Shown here piece after piece: positions 1 through 7,596 of a stretch of 31,205 bases of DNA. Made by a program: the position numbers and the translations under genes. Positions within the stretch are counted from its first letter, which is position 1; each line of letters begins with the position of its first letter. The notes under the pieces were generated by a model. That model was not told the DNA's origin and ran no database searches. It was given only the letters and a program-made list of their open reading frames with translations. Origin of the DNA: Bacteroides sp. CAG:770 (GTDB taxonomy: Bacteria; Bacteroidota; Bacteroidia; Bacteroidales; UBA932); assembly GCA_000435075.1 (NCBI GenBank), contig FR890617.1, positions 1 through 31,205 of the forward strand. The letters are read 5' to 3'.

Positions 1-20
1 ATGTTCGTGCTGGACGAACT

Positions 21-55
21 AAAAACAGAGTTGGTTTGACGCCAACTCTGTTTTT
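21..55. terminator. Bidirectional intrinsic terminator
   Basis: A perfect inverted repeat pairs 21-34 (AAAAACAGAGTTGG) with 42-55 (CCAACTCTGTTTTT) around a 7-base loop. It has a T-run on the plus strand (51-56) and, because of the A-run at 21-25, also on the minus strand. It can therefore end transcripts of clpX, whose stop lies at 106-108, and of anything arriving from the left on the plus strand. Bases 1-20 are too short to assign to a gene. Bases 56-105 hold only a small palindrome (75-88) that I do not interpret. Confidence 0.85.
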
Positions 56-105
56 TATATTATATCGGGCAATGTCTGCATGTGCAGAACTCCCTTAAAG
101 GATAC

Positions 106-1332
106 CTAAATTTCGTCCTTCAGATGCTCCTTCGCATACTCCAGGGTAACATTGAAGGTCTTCTTCCGGGATGACGGGGCTTCGAACATCGCATCGTCGA
201 AAATCTTCTCGCAGATGGAACGGAGGCCTCGTGCTCCAAGTCTGTTCTTGATAGCGGTATCGACGATAAGTTCTTTTACGCCGTCCTCGATTTCGAGCTT
301 TATGCCGTCAAGTTCGAACATCTTGTTGTACTGCTTGAGAATCGCGTTCTTAGGCTCTGTAAGAATACGGAGAAGCGAATCTCGGTCCAGACTGTCAAGA
401 TATGTCACTATAGGAAGACGTCCGATAATCTCAGGAATCAGGCCGTAAGCCTTCAAGTCTTCTGCAGAAACATAACGGAGAAGGTTATCCTTGTCTATCT
501 TCTGCTGGCTGCCGGCGGTAAAACCGATGACCTGGGTATTGAGCCTTTGCGCTATCCTTCGTTCTATTCCTTCAAATGCGCCACCGCAGATGAACAGGAT
601 ATTCTGGGTATTCACGTGGATGAATTCCTGCTCAGGATGCTTGCGGCCGCCCTGTGGAGGGACATTGACAACACTTCCCTCAAGGAGTTTGAGCAGAGCC
701 TGCTGCACACCCTCCCCGGAAACGTCACGGGTAATGGACGGATTGTCACCTTTGCGGGCGATTTTGTCGATTTCGTCTATAAAGACAATACCACGTTCTG
801 CCTTGGCAAGGTCATAGTCAGCTTCCTGAAGAAGCCTCGAAAGAAGGCTCTCCACATCCTCGCCCACATAACCTGCCTGAGTCAGCACAGTCGCGTCAAC
901 GATAGTGAACGGAACTTGGAGAAGTTTCGCAATACTCTTGGCCAGCAATGTCTTGCCGGTACCTGTAGGTCCTACAAGGAGGATATTCGACTTCTCGAGA
1001 TCCACCCCGTCATCAGCCTTGTCGGCGAGATTATGATTTATTCTCTTGTAATGATTATATACTGCGACAGACAAGAGTTTCTTGGCCCTGTCCTGACCGA
1101 TTACATACTGGTCAAGGAAGTCCTTGATTTCCTTCGGCTTCTGAAGTTTCTCGATACGGGCAGGCGCCTGGGCACCTTTTCCCACATTGGAAATCTCCTT
1201 CAGATAGCCGGAAGCCATCTCTACGCAATCGCTGCATATATATGTATTATCAAGTCCTGACAGAAGGAATGGAACTTCAGCCTCACTCCTGCCGCAGAAC
1301 ATACAATGTTTAACAGGTTTCTTTCCAGCCAC
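106..1332 (-). CDS. clpX: ATP-dependent protease ATP-binding subunit ClpX
   Basis: ClpX is the AAA+ hexameric unfoldase that recognises tagged or folded cytoplasmic proteins and threads them into the ClpP chamber. The 408 residues match the usual family length. The N-terminal zinc-binding domain has Cys10, Cys13, Cys33 and Cys36. Walker A GPTGTGKT lies at 121-128, the GYVG pore loop at 154-157, Walker B with IDEID near 181-191, the RKH loop at 230-232, the IGF ClpP-docking loop at 269-271 and the sensor-2 GARGLR motif near 366-371. The start codon is GTG (1330-1332), two bases after the clpP stop, with no ATG upstream in frame before clpP. It is the last gene of the tig-clpP-clpX operon and is followed by the terminator at 21-55. 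Family and function are certain; the GTG start is well supported by spacing. Confidence 0.98.
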   Translation of the reverse strand: MAGKKPVKHCMFCGRSEAEVPFLLSGLDNTYICSDCVEMASGYLKEISNVGKGAQAPARIEKLQKPKEIKDFLDQYVIGQDRAKKLLSVAVYNHYKRINHNLADKADDGVDLEKSNILLVGPTGTGKTLLAKSIAKLLQVPFTIVDATVLTQAGYVGEDVESLLSRLLQEADYDLAKAERGIVFIDEIDKIARKGDNPSITRDVSGEGVQQALLKLLEGSVVNVPPQGGRKHPEQEFIHVNTQNILFICGGAFEGIERRIAQRLNTQVIGFTAGSQQKIDKDNLLRYVSAEDLKAYGLIPEIIGRLPIVTYLDSLDRDSLLRILTEPKNAILKQYNKMFELDGIKLEIEDGVKELIVDTAIKNRLGARGLRSICEKIFDDAMFEAPSSRKKTFNVTLEYAKEHLKDEI

Positions 1333-1334
1333 TG

Positions 1335-2012
1335 TTACTTTATTTTTTTCTTACTTTCCAGAATTTCATCTACCATGCCATACTCCTTGGCCTCAGCTGC
1401 AGTCATCCAGAAATCTCTGTCAGCGTCAGCAAAGACACGATCGTAAGACTGTCCGGAATGCTGGGCAATGATATTGCACAGTTCCTGTCTTGTCTTCTCG
1501 ATTTCCTTCGCCGCGATGATGATGTCAGATGCCTGACCCTGTGCGCCGCCTAGCGGCTGGTGGATCAGAACCCTACTGTGAGGAAGGGCAGAACGTTTTC
1601 CGTGGGCACCTGCACAGAGAAGTACGGAACCCATTGAAGCTGCCATACCGGTACAGATGGTCGCTACTTCAGGCTCGACAAGCTGCATCGTATCATAGAT
1701 GGCAAGACCGGATGTGACCTGTCCTCCCGGAGTGTTCAGATACAATGAGATGTCCGCGTTGCTGTCATTTGATGCAAGGAACAGCAGCTGGGCCTGGATA
1801 ATGTTTGCGACATCATCGTCGATAGGCACGCCCAGGAAGATGATTCTGTCCATCATAAGACGGGAGAACACATCCATGGATGCGACATTGAGTTTCCTCT
1901 CTTCGATAATGGTAGGGTTGATGTACGAACTCACCGTCGATTCATAACGATGAAGGGTCATGGAACTAATTCCACGACCCATATTCGCAAATTTATCGAA
2001 TTCGCTATTCAT
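1335..2012 (-). CDS. clpP: ATP-dependent Clp protease proteolytic subunit ClpP
   Basis: ClpP is the serine peptidase that forms a double heptameric ring and degrades substrates delivered by ClpX. The catalytic triad is visible: Ser126 in GMAASMG, His151 in LIHQP and Asp200 in ADRDFWM. The protein has 225 residues. The catalytic core is preceded by an N-terminal extension of about 40 residues containing IIEERKLNV; to my knowledge such a leader is usual in Bacteroidota ClpP and may be partly removed on maturation. The ATG at 2010-2012 follows the tig stop by six bases, and clpX begins two bases after this stop, so the three genes are probably cotranscribed and translationally coupled. The gene carries none of the dispersed GTCAATG motifs described below. 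Confidence 0.98.
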   Translation of the reverse strand: MNSEFDKFANMGRGISSMTLHRYESTVSSYINPTIIEERKLNVASMDVFSRLMMDRIIFLGVPIDDDVANIIQAQLLFLASNDSNADISLYLNTPGGQVTSGLAIYDTMQLVEPEVATICTGMAASMGSVLLCAGAHGKRSALPHSRVLIHQPLGGAQGQASDIIIAAKEIEKTRQELCNIIAQHSGQSYDRVFADADRDFWMTAAEAKEYGMVDEILESKKKIK

Positions 2013-2018
2013 TTCAAA

Positions 2019-3332
2019 TTAAAGTGTGCGGAATGCCTCTACAGATACAGTCTCGTTCTCGAGTGTGATTGCACCCTTGACAGCCTCTACTGCTTTTGTT
2101 GTCTCGACATTCTCGATGATACGACGGCTTGTGTTCTCATCCTGAAGCACACGGCCTACGCTATCCTTGATGACAGCCTCAGGGACATTGCCCATTCCGT
2201 AAGCTGCATACTGGTATGCAACATAAGCCTCTGCAGCCTCATGAACATCTTTCTCTTCGATCTTGAGACCGAACTTGTCCATAACATAACCGCGGACCAT
2301 CTGCCAACGGAAATCCTCGAAGAATGCAGGTGCCTCCTTCTCGATTTCCTCCTTTGAGAACTTACCCTCATTGATATGGAACAGCCATCTCTTGAGGAAC
2401 TCCTCAGGGAGCTTCACGTCAGCCTTCTCTACGAGATACTTTCTGAGATCCTTTGAGAGCTTGTAGTCAGACTCCTGCTTGTAGTTCTCCTGAAGTCTTT
2501 CTGTAACAGCTGCGTCGAATTCCTCTGCGCTGTGAACTTTGCCCTCTCCAAAGATCTTGTCGTAAGTCTCCTGGTTCTCCTCTGCAGGAGCGAATGTCTT
2601 CACTTCCTTCACGGTAACGTGGAACTGAGGATTGATCTCTGCGAGCTCTTCTTTCTTCACCTTGAGCATGTATGCACGGTCAGACTCGTTTGTAAATGCC
2701 TCATTGACATTGACATCGAACTGGTCGCCGACCTTCGCGCCGAGGAATGAATTCTTCGCCTCGCCCTCAACGTTTCTTACGCCTACGTAAGAAGCCTCGA
2801 CTGTCTTTCCTTCCTGTGAGAAGTCAACGATTACGAAGTCATCCTCTCCTGCTGCCTCAGTGTCGGTAAGTGAACCGAACTGGCGGAGGAGGTTATCCTT
2901 CATCTCTTTCTTTGCCTCGTCAGAAATCTCGATGCTGTAATACTTCACCTTGTCATCCTTGGTAAGCTCGAAGTTAACCTCTGATGCAGAAGCGATATCG
3001 AACTTGAATGTGAAGTCGTTGCCGGACTTCCACTCGATCTCAGGCTGGTCCTCGCTAGGAAGAGCCTCACCTACCATCTTGATATTGTTTTCCTTGATGA
3101 AGTTATTTACAGCGTCAGAAAGCACCTGGTTTACAGCCTCGCCGAGAACACGCTCACCATAAACTCTCTGGATGAGAGACATAGGAACCATTCCCTTTCT
3201 GAATCCCTTGAACTCAGCAGTACGTCTGCACTTCTGGAGTTCCTTCTTCTCGATTTCAGCGTAGTCATCATGTGCTACTGTGACAGTGAGCTGAAGATTA
3301 AGCTCATCAATCTGGTTTTTTACAACGTTCAT
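2019..3332 (-). CDS. tig: Trigger factor (ribosome-associated chaperone)
   Basis: Trigger factor binds ribosomal protein uL23 at the tunnel exit and shields nascent chains. The ribosome-binding signature GFRKGMVP occurs at residues 43-50, with FRK at 44-46. A middle region of about 150-240 corresponds to the FKBP-like peptidyl-prolyl isomerase domain. It is short and poorly conserved (for example DDFVIVDFSQEG and SFLGAKVGDQFDV), so isomerase activity is doubtful; this is common in the phylum. The C-terminal half is helical and charged, as expected for the substrate-cradling arms. Length is 437 residues, near the family norm. It is the first gene of the tig-clpP-clpX operon and has a good promoter at 3371-3402. 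Placing a chaperone with the ClpXP protease is the classic proteostasis order. Confidence 0.96.
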   Translation of the reverse strand: MNVVKNQIDELNLQLTVTVAHDDYAEIEKKELQKCRRTAEFKGFRKGMVPMSLIQRVYGERVLGEAVNQVLSDAVNNFIKENNIKMVGEALPSEDQPEIEWKSGNDFTFKFDIASASEVNFELTKDDKVKYYSIEISDEAKKEMKDNLLRQFGSLTDTEAAGEDDFVIVDFSQEGKTVEASYVGVRNVEGEAKNSFLGAKVGDQFDVNVNEAFTNESDRAYMLKVKKEELAEINPQFHVTVKEVKTFAPAEENQETYDKIFGEGKVHSAEEFDAAVTERLQENYKQESDYKLSKDLRKYLVEKADVKLPEEFLKRWLFHINEGKFSKEEIEKEAPAFFEDFRWQMVRGYVMDKFGLKIEEKDVHEAAEAYVAYQYAAYGMGNVPEAVIKDSVGRVLQDENTSRRIIENVETTKAVEAVKGAITLENETVSVEAFRTL

Positions 3333-3370
3333 TTTTATGCTTGTTTATTATTTTCTTTGGTTTTAGCTTG

Positions 3371-3402
3371 CAAAAATAACTAAATTATCCACAATTTGCA
3401 AC
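3371..3402 (-). promoter_or_regulatory. Bacteroidota-type promoter of tig-clpP-clpX
   Basis: On the minus strand a GTTG (-33 element, plus-strand 3399-3402) is followed after exactly 20 bases by TATTTTTG (plus-strand 3371-3378). This matches the primary sigma consensus known for Bacteroides (TTTG, 19-21 bases, TAnnTTTG) in all fixed positions of the -7 box. It lies about 40 bases upstream of the tig ATG, in the 78-base gap after the preceding gene. Confidence 0.7.
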
Positions 3403-3410
3403 CTCAAGAC

Positions 3411-5447
3411 CTACCTTTCCTGTTTAGGATATGCTATCCTGTCGTGATAAATCTGTCCGAGATAGGATTTAAGCACAGATTTGATGCGGCTGAGGTCCTT
3501 CAGGGAGATATCGGCATTGTCCAGCTGGCCTGCATTGATCTTGGCCGTAACGATATTTTCGACGAATTTGTCGAAGGTTTCCGGAGTATTGTCTTTCAAT
3601 GTCCTGGAGGCAGCCTCGATTGTATCGCAAATCATCACGATCGCCTGTTCGCGTGTCCATGGGGTCTTGCCATTGTAATAGAAATCTCCTGCATTGGCCT
3701 CATCCCCGCCTTCATTCATATACTTGTTGTAGAAGAATGCGGTACATGTAGTTCCGTGATGTGTCAGAATGAAATCAGAAACCACTTCAGGCAACTGATA
3801 CTTGGCGGCGAGGGCAAGTCCGTCGGTCACGTGACGGATAATCATCTGCGCACTTTCACGAGGAGAAAGACCCTCATGATATTTCGTTCCGAGGCTCTCA
3901 TTCTCGATGAAGCACTGTGGATTAGCAGTCTTTCCGATGTCGTGATACATCGCCCCGGCCCTGACAAGAAGCACATTGGCGTCAATGCTTCGGGCAGCAG
4001 CATCAGCGAGATTCATAACCTGCAAAGAATGCTGGAATGTTCCCGGCGCCTTCTGCGCAAGAATTCTCAGGAGTTTGTTGTTCGGGTCGCAGAGTTCCTC
4101 TAGTCTGGAATTGGATACCAGTCCGAAAATCTTCTCGAAGAGATAGATGAGAGGATATCCTGCAACTGTAAGGAAAGCACCTATGAACATATAGAGCATC
4201 AGCCACATGTCATTCAGGAGACTGCCGTCGTTGACAAGACGGAATCCGATGAATGTCAACAGCATACATCCGAAACTTATGAGTGCCATCACGAACTGGA
4301 GCCATCCCTTGCTGAAGAATTCGAAGGTAAACATCGTCAGGACTCCTGACACGAGATAGAGAAGGAAGAGTTCCACTCCATTATGCGCAAAAATCAGAAG
4401 CGGCAGCAGAGAAATCACGTAAACCGGAAGCACTACCCTCTTCCTGAAAAATGCGAGAAGGTAAAGCGCTGTCAATGAAAACGGTACGAGATACAGCAAG
4501 GACGGGTCTATCCTGTCGAAGACAAAAGCCGCGAATGAGCCGACCGCGAATATGAAGAGCAGATAAACATATTTATTCATCTGCTTGAAGATGTCAGGAT
4601 TCGTATAAAAGATGGAAAGGAAAAGGATAAGGACCAATGCCAATGATATGAGTCCGTTTCCGAGCCACAGGAAGATGCGTGGTCCGTCATAACCAAGACT
4701 CTCCTCATATTCCGCCTTGTAGGAATCGAGGTACTGGGCGATTTCAGCAGTCACGATCTCTCCCTTGGACACGATAAGCTGTCCTGCATTGACAAATCCC
4801 TGTGTCGGCGAAATGTAGTCGACTGTCTCGGCATGGACCAGGTCGGTGGTCTCCTTGTCATACAGAAGGTTCGGCTGGAGGGTTTCATCCAGACCGATAG
4901 CCCTGAAAACCGAGTCAACCCTGACATCAGGAAACGTGCGGCCGAGGTCTGCAAGGAGTTTGGCCCTTGCCCCGGACATCGTATAGATATCTGAAGAAGG
5001 AACTTTGGATGCCCTCTTGTCCCTCTGCAGGAAAAGGATTTCGTCGGCTGACGAGAAGTTATCCTCCCTCGCGGAAGCCTCATCCGCCATGACGCCTCGC
5101 TGATAGATGTCAGTCAGTGACTGCACCACCTTGGGCCTCATGTAAGAATACTGTCCGTAATTCACATTCTCGGCTTCCCTCAATGCATCGCGCGCGATGT
5201 CCTCAGAGAACTTATAATATGGCACAATGCTGGAACCCAACGCATCTTTCTCAGCCTGAAGCTGTTCCGAAGTCTTCAGCACCGGGAAATCCACTTGGGC
5301 GACCAATGTCTCATAAGCCCATGGTGAACCTTTCTTATAGTCATAATTGAACTTTCCAGTCCTCGGCATCATGAAAAGAAGCAGGAGGAAAAGGACAAAG
5401 AGCGAAAGATATATCTTCGGCTCTCTCGGAATTCCGGTTTTTGCCAT
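3411..5447 (-). CDS. 7TM-HD family membrane phosphodiesterase (PgpH-like, probable c-di-AMP hydrolase)
   Basis: An inner-membrane protein of 678 residues with the PgpH (7TMR-HDED/HD) architecture. An N-terminal transmembrane helix (12-27) is followed by a large extracytoplasmic domain (about 30-255), a bundle of seven or so membrane helices (about 257-435) and a cytoplasmic HD domain (about 465-670). The metal-binding residues are visible: His473 (FQHSLQV), His502-Asp503 in HDIGK, His539 (IRHV), His563/564 (THHGT) and Asp608 (CDTIEA). Characterised PgpH proteins hydrolyse cyclic di-AMP to pApA and so influence osmotic and envelope homeostasis. That activity is inferred from family here. The gene lies 36 bases after the SDR gene and is probably the last gene of the gyrB transcription unit. 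The next gene, tig, has its own promoter. Confidence 0.88.
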   Translation of the reverse strand: MAKTGIPREPKIYLSLFVLFLLLLFMMPRTGKFNYDYKKGSPWAYETLVAQVDFPVLKTSEQLQAEKDALGSSIVPYYKFSEDIARDALREAENVNYGQYSYMRPKVVQSLTDIYQRGVMADEASAREDNFSSADEILFLQRDKRASKVPSSDIYTMSGARAKLLADLGRTFPDVRVDSVFRAIGLDETLQPNLLYDKETTDLVHAETVDYISPTQGFVNAGQLIVSKGEIVTAEIAQYLDSYKAEYEESLGYDGPRIFLWLGNGLISLALVLILFLSIFYTNPDIFKQMNKYVYLLFIFAVGSFAAFVFDRIDPSLLYLVPFSLTALYLLAFFRKRVVLPVYVISLLPLLIFAHNGVELFLLYLVSGVLTMFTFEFFSKGWLQFVMALISFGCMLLTFIGFRLVNDGSLLNDMWLMLYMFIGAFLTVAGYPLIYLFEKIFGLVSNSRLEELCDPNNKLLRILAQKAPGTFQHSLQVMNLADAAARSIDANVLLVRAGAMYHDIGKTANPQCFIENESLGTKYHEGLSPRESAQMIIRHVTDGLALAAKYQLPEVVSDFILTHHGTTCTAFFYNKYMNEGGDEANAGDFYYNGKTPWTREQAIVMICDTIEAASRTLKDNTPETFDKFVENIVTAKINAGQLDNADISLKDLSRIKSVLKSYLGQIYHDRIAYPKQER

Positions 5448-5483
5448 ATTATGATGGTTTATGTCAATGTTGCAGCGCGTCCG

Positions 5484-6305
5484 CTATTTGAACGGGCTGT
5501 CTTTTTCTCTTGAGATATAGCTGTATATCAACGTGTCGGTAAGACGCGGGAACAATCTGTGCGCCAACACGGTAAGCTTGCCGAGAGCGGTCAGGATAAC
5601 CTCCGACTTTCTCTTTGCCAATGCCTTTGCAAGAAGCTCCGCACATTCCTCCGCGCTCATCAGTTTGTCCTCATCGAGCGGAGTCTCACCCTGAGCCGAG
5701 CCGTCTGCTGTCAATGCTGCATTACGCACATTCGATGCGGTATAACCAGGAGCGAAGACAAGCACATTCAGTCCGTCTTTAAGATGCTCTATGCGCAAAG
5801 TGTCCAGGAATCCCCTGATGGCATACTTGGAAGAAGAATAACCTGTCCTTGCAGGCAGTGCAGAATAACCGGCGATGGAAATGACGCCGACAACTGAACC
5901 TTTGGACTGGAGAAGATAAGGCAGGGCGAACTTAGTGCAATATACTGTTCCCCAGAAATTGACATCCATAAGAGACTTGATCACGGAGAGGTCCAGGTCC
6001 TTGAACATCGCCCTCATGGAGATTCCGGCATTATTGACAAGGATGTCGATTCTTCCGAATTTTTCTACAGTCTTCTCTATCAATGCCTTGCAGTCCTCTT
6101 CTTTGGAGACGTCAGTCTTTACGCAGAGAACATTGTCAGGATTTGGACTCACGCTCGGGACTTCAGCCTCGAGTTTGTCAAGATGTCTCGCAGCCATGAC
6201 GACCTTCGCGCCATAGCTTCCGAATAATCTGGCAGAAGCCAACCCGATACCCGAGCTGGCTCCTGTTATGATTATTACTTTATTCTGAAAGCAATTTTTG
6301 TCCAT
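5484..6305 (-). CDS. Short-chain dehydrogenase/reductase, probable 3-ketolipid-base reductase
   Basis: A classical SDR of 273 residues. The NAD(P) motif TGASSGIG lies at 14-21, NNAG at 91-94, Asn116 in the DVNFWG segment, and the catalytic Ser143, Tyr156 and Lys160 (YSSSK) are all in place. Arg40 after the second beta strand (MAAR) fits NADP(H) preference. The C-terminal 35 residues are hydrophobic and basic, compatible with membrane contact. The gene starts seven bases after the stop of an alpha-oxoamine synthase. That pairing suggests it reduces the 3-keto product of the synthase: 3-ketosphinganine to sphinganine if the partner is a serine palmitoyltransferase, or 3-ketocapnine to capnine if the partner uses cysteate. 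The SDR assignment is firm; the substrate is inference from context. Confidence 0.8.
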   Translation of the reverse strand: MDKNCFQNKVIIITGASSGIGLASARLFGSYGAKVVMAARHLDKLEAEVPSVSPNPDNVLCVKTDVSKEEDCKALIEKTVEKFGRIDILVNNAGISMRAMFKDLDLSVIKSLMDVNFWGTVYCTKFALPYLLQSKGSVVGVISIAGYSALPARTGYSSSKYAIRGFLDTLRIEHLKDGLNVLVFAPGYTASNVRNAALTADGSAQGETPLDEDKLMSAEECAELLAKALAKRKSEVILTALGKLTVLAHRLFPRLTDTLIYSYISREKDSPFK

Positions 6306-6312
6306 AGAAGAA

Positions 6313-7575
6313 CTATTCTACAGTCATGGCAGCGATATCGTCTCCGTCATATGCACCGGCATCAAGCTTGGCCTTGATTTCCTTGAATGCTTTGAGAGTG
6401 TACTCGACATCCTCCATTGTATGGGCAGCGGTGCTGACGATACGGAAGATGACCATACCCTTAGGGATGACCGGATATACGACCATTGAGCAGAAAATCT
6501 TGTAGTTCTCACGGAGGTCCTTTGCCATCTTGGTAGCCTGTGCGACACCACCCTTGATATGGACAGGGGTCACGCAAGCCTCAGCCTCACCGATGTCGAA
6601 GCCCTCTTTTCTGAAGCCGTCCTGAATTGCATGTGTGATGGCCCAGCACTTCTTGCGGAGTTCGTCACCTTCCGGAGACATGATGATTTCCAGACGCTTG
6701 GTATTACCGATAACAAGCGGCATAGGAAGTGACTTGGCATACATCTGTGAACGCATGTTCGCACGGAGGTAGTTGATGATCTTGTGAGGACCTGCAACGA
6801 AACCGCCGATGGAAGCCATTGACTTGGCGAATGCACCGATATAAAGGTCAACCTCATCCATGCAGTGAAGAGCCTCTGATGTACCGCGTCCGTGCTCTCC
6901 GAGAAGTCCGAATCCGTGGGCGTCATCGATCATGAAACGGAAGTTGTATTTCTTCTTGAGAGCTGCGATCTTGTCGAGAATACCGAGCGCACCTGTCATA
7001 CCATAAACACCCTCGGTAATGAGGAGAACACCGCCGCCGTTGGCATCAGCCTCAGCGCATGCACGTGCAAGAACCTTCTCGCAATCTTCAATATTGTTGT
7101 GACGATACTTGTACTTGCTGCCGATATGCAGACGGATACCGTCGAGCAGACATGCGTGGCACTCTGCATCATAAACGATCACATCGTGACGTGCGGTAAG
7201 AGCGTCAATGGTAGAAACGATTCCCTGATATCCGAAGTTGTAGAGGTAAGCATCTTCCTTCTTCTCGAACTCAGCGAACATCTTTTCAAGCTTCTCATGG
7301 TATCTGGTGTTGCCTGACAGCATTCTGGCACCCATAGGATAGGCAAGGCCCCACTTGGCTGCTGCTTCCGCATCCGCCTTACGTACCTCAGGATGATTTG
7401 CAAGTCCAAGGTAGTTGTTAAGACTCCAGTTCAGAACCTCATTTCCGTTGAAAACCATGTGAGGTCCGAGTTCTCCCTCCAGACGAGGATACATGTAATA
7501 ACCGTAAGCCTGGCTGAAATACTGGCCGATAGGACCTCCGGAGTCTCTTTCAATTCTGTCAAAAATGTCTAACAT
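6313..7575 (-). CDS. PLP-dependent alpha-oxoamine synthase (serine palmitoyltransferase-like)
   Basis: A fold-type I PLP enzyme of the alpha-oxoamine synthase family (serine palmitoyltransferase, glycine acetyltransferase KBL, BioF), which condenses an amino acid with an acyl thioester and releases CO2. Visible residues are His140 (AECHACLLDG, cofactor stacking), Asp217/Asp218 with His220 (DDAHG) and the PLP Schiff-base lysine Lys251 in FAKSMASIGG. The length of 420 is slightly above the usual 395-400, owing to an N-terminal segment (MLDIFDRIERD) and a charged C-terminal tail. A reductase gene follows after seven bases. With no bio or threonine-degradation genes nearby, long-chain base synthesis (sphingolipid, or the cysteate-derived sulfonolipid capnine) is the likelier role. 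The sequence alone does not show whether serine, cysteate or glycine is used. Confidence 0.8.
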   Translation of the reverse strand: MLDIFDRIERDSGGPIGQYFSQAYGYYMYPRLEGELGPHMVFNGNEVLNWSLNNYLGLANHPEVRKADAEAAAKWGLAYPMGARMLSGNTRYHEKLEKMFAEFEKKEDAYLYNFGYQGIVSTIDALTARHDVIVYDAECHACLLDGIRLHIGSKYKYRHNNIEDCEKVLARACAEADANGGGVLLITEGVYGMTGALGILDKIAALKKKYNFRFMIDDAHGFGLLGEHGRGTSEALHCMDEVDLYIGAFAKSMASIGGFVAGPHKIINYLRANMRSQMYAKSLPMPLVIGNTKRLEIIMSPEGDELRKKCWAITHAIQDGFRKEGFDIGEAEACVTPVHIKGGVAQATKMAKDLRENYKIFCSMVVYPVIPKGMVIFRIVSTAAHTMEDVEYTLKAFKEIKAKLDAGAYDGDDIAAMTVE

Positions 7576-7596
7576 ATTGTCTAGATTTTAGTGAAT

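Noticed and set aside
1..22. End of a plus-strand gene (for example a frame stopping at 20-22)
   Set aside because: Too few bases to support a coding call, although the terminator at 21-55 would fit one.
75..88. Palindrome TCTGCATGTGCAGA downstream of clpX
   Set aside because: Only a six-pair stem with a two-base loop and no T-run; too short a loop for a stable RNA hairpin and no other sign of function.
547..1260. Long open frame on the plus strand opposite clpX (237 codons)
   Set aside because: It is fully antisense to a certain gene, has no recognisable domain and has the composition of a reverse-complement shadow.
3396..4103. Plus-strand open frame of 235 codons opposite the HD domain gene
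   Set aside because: Antisense shadow of the conserved HD domain region; no start context or homology.
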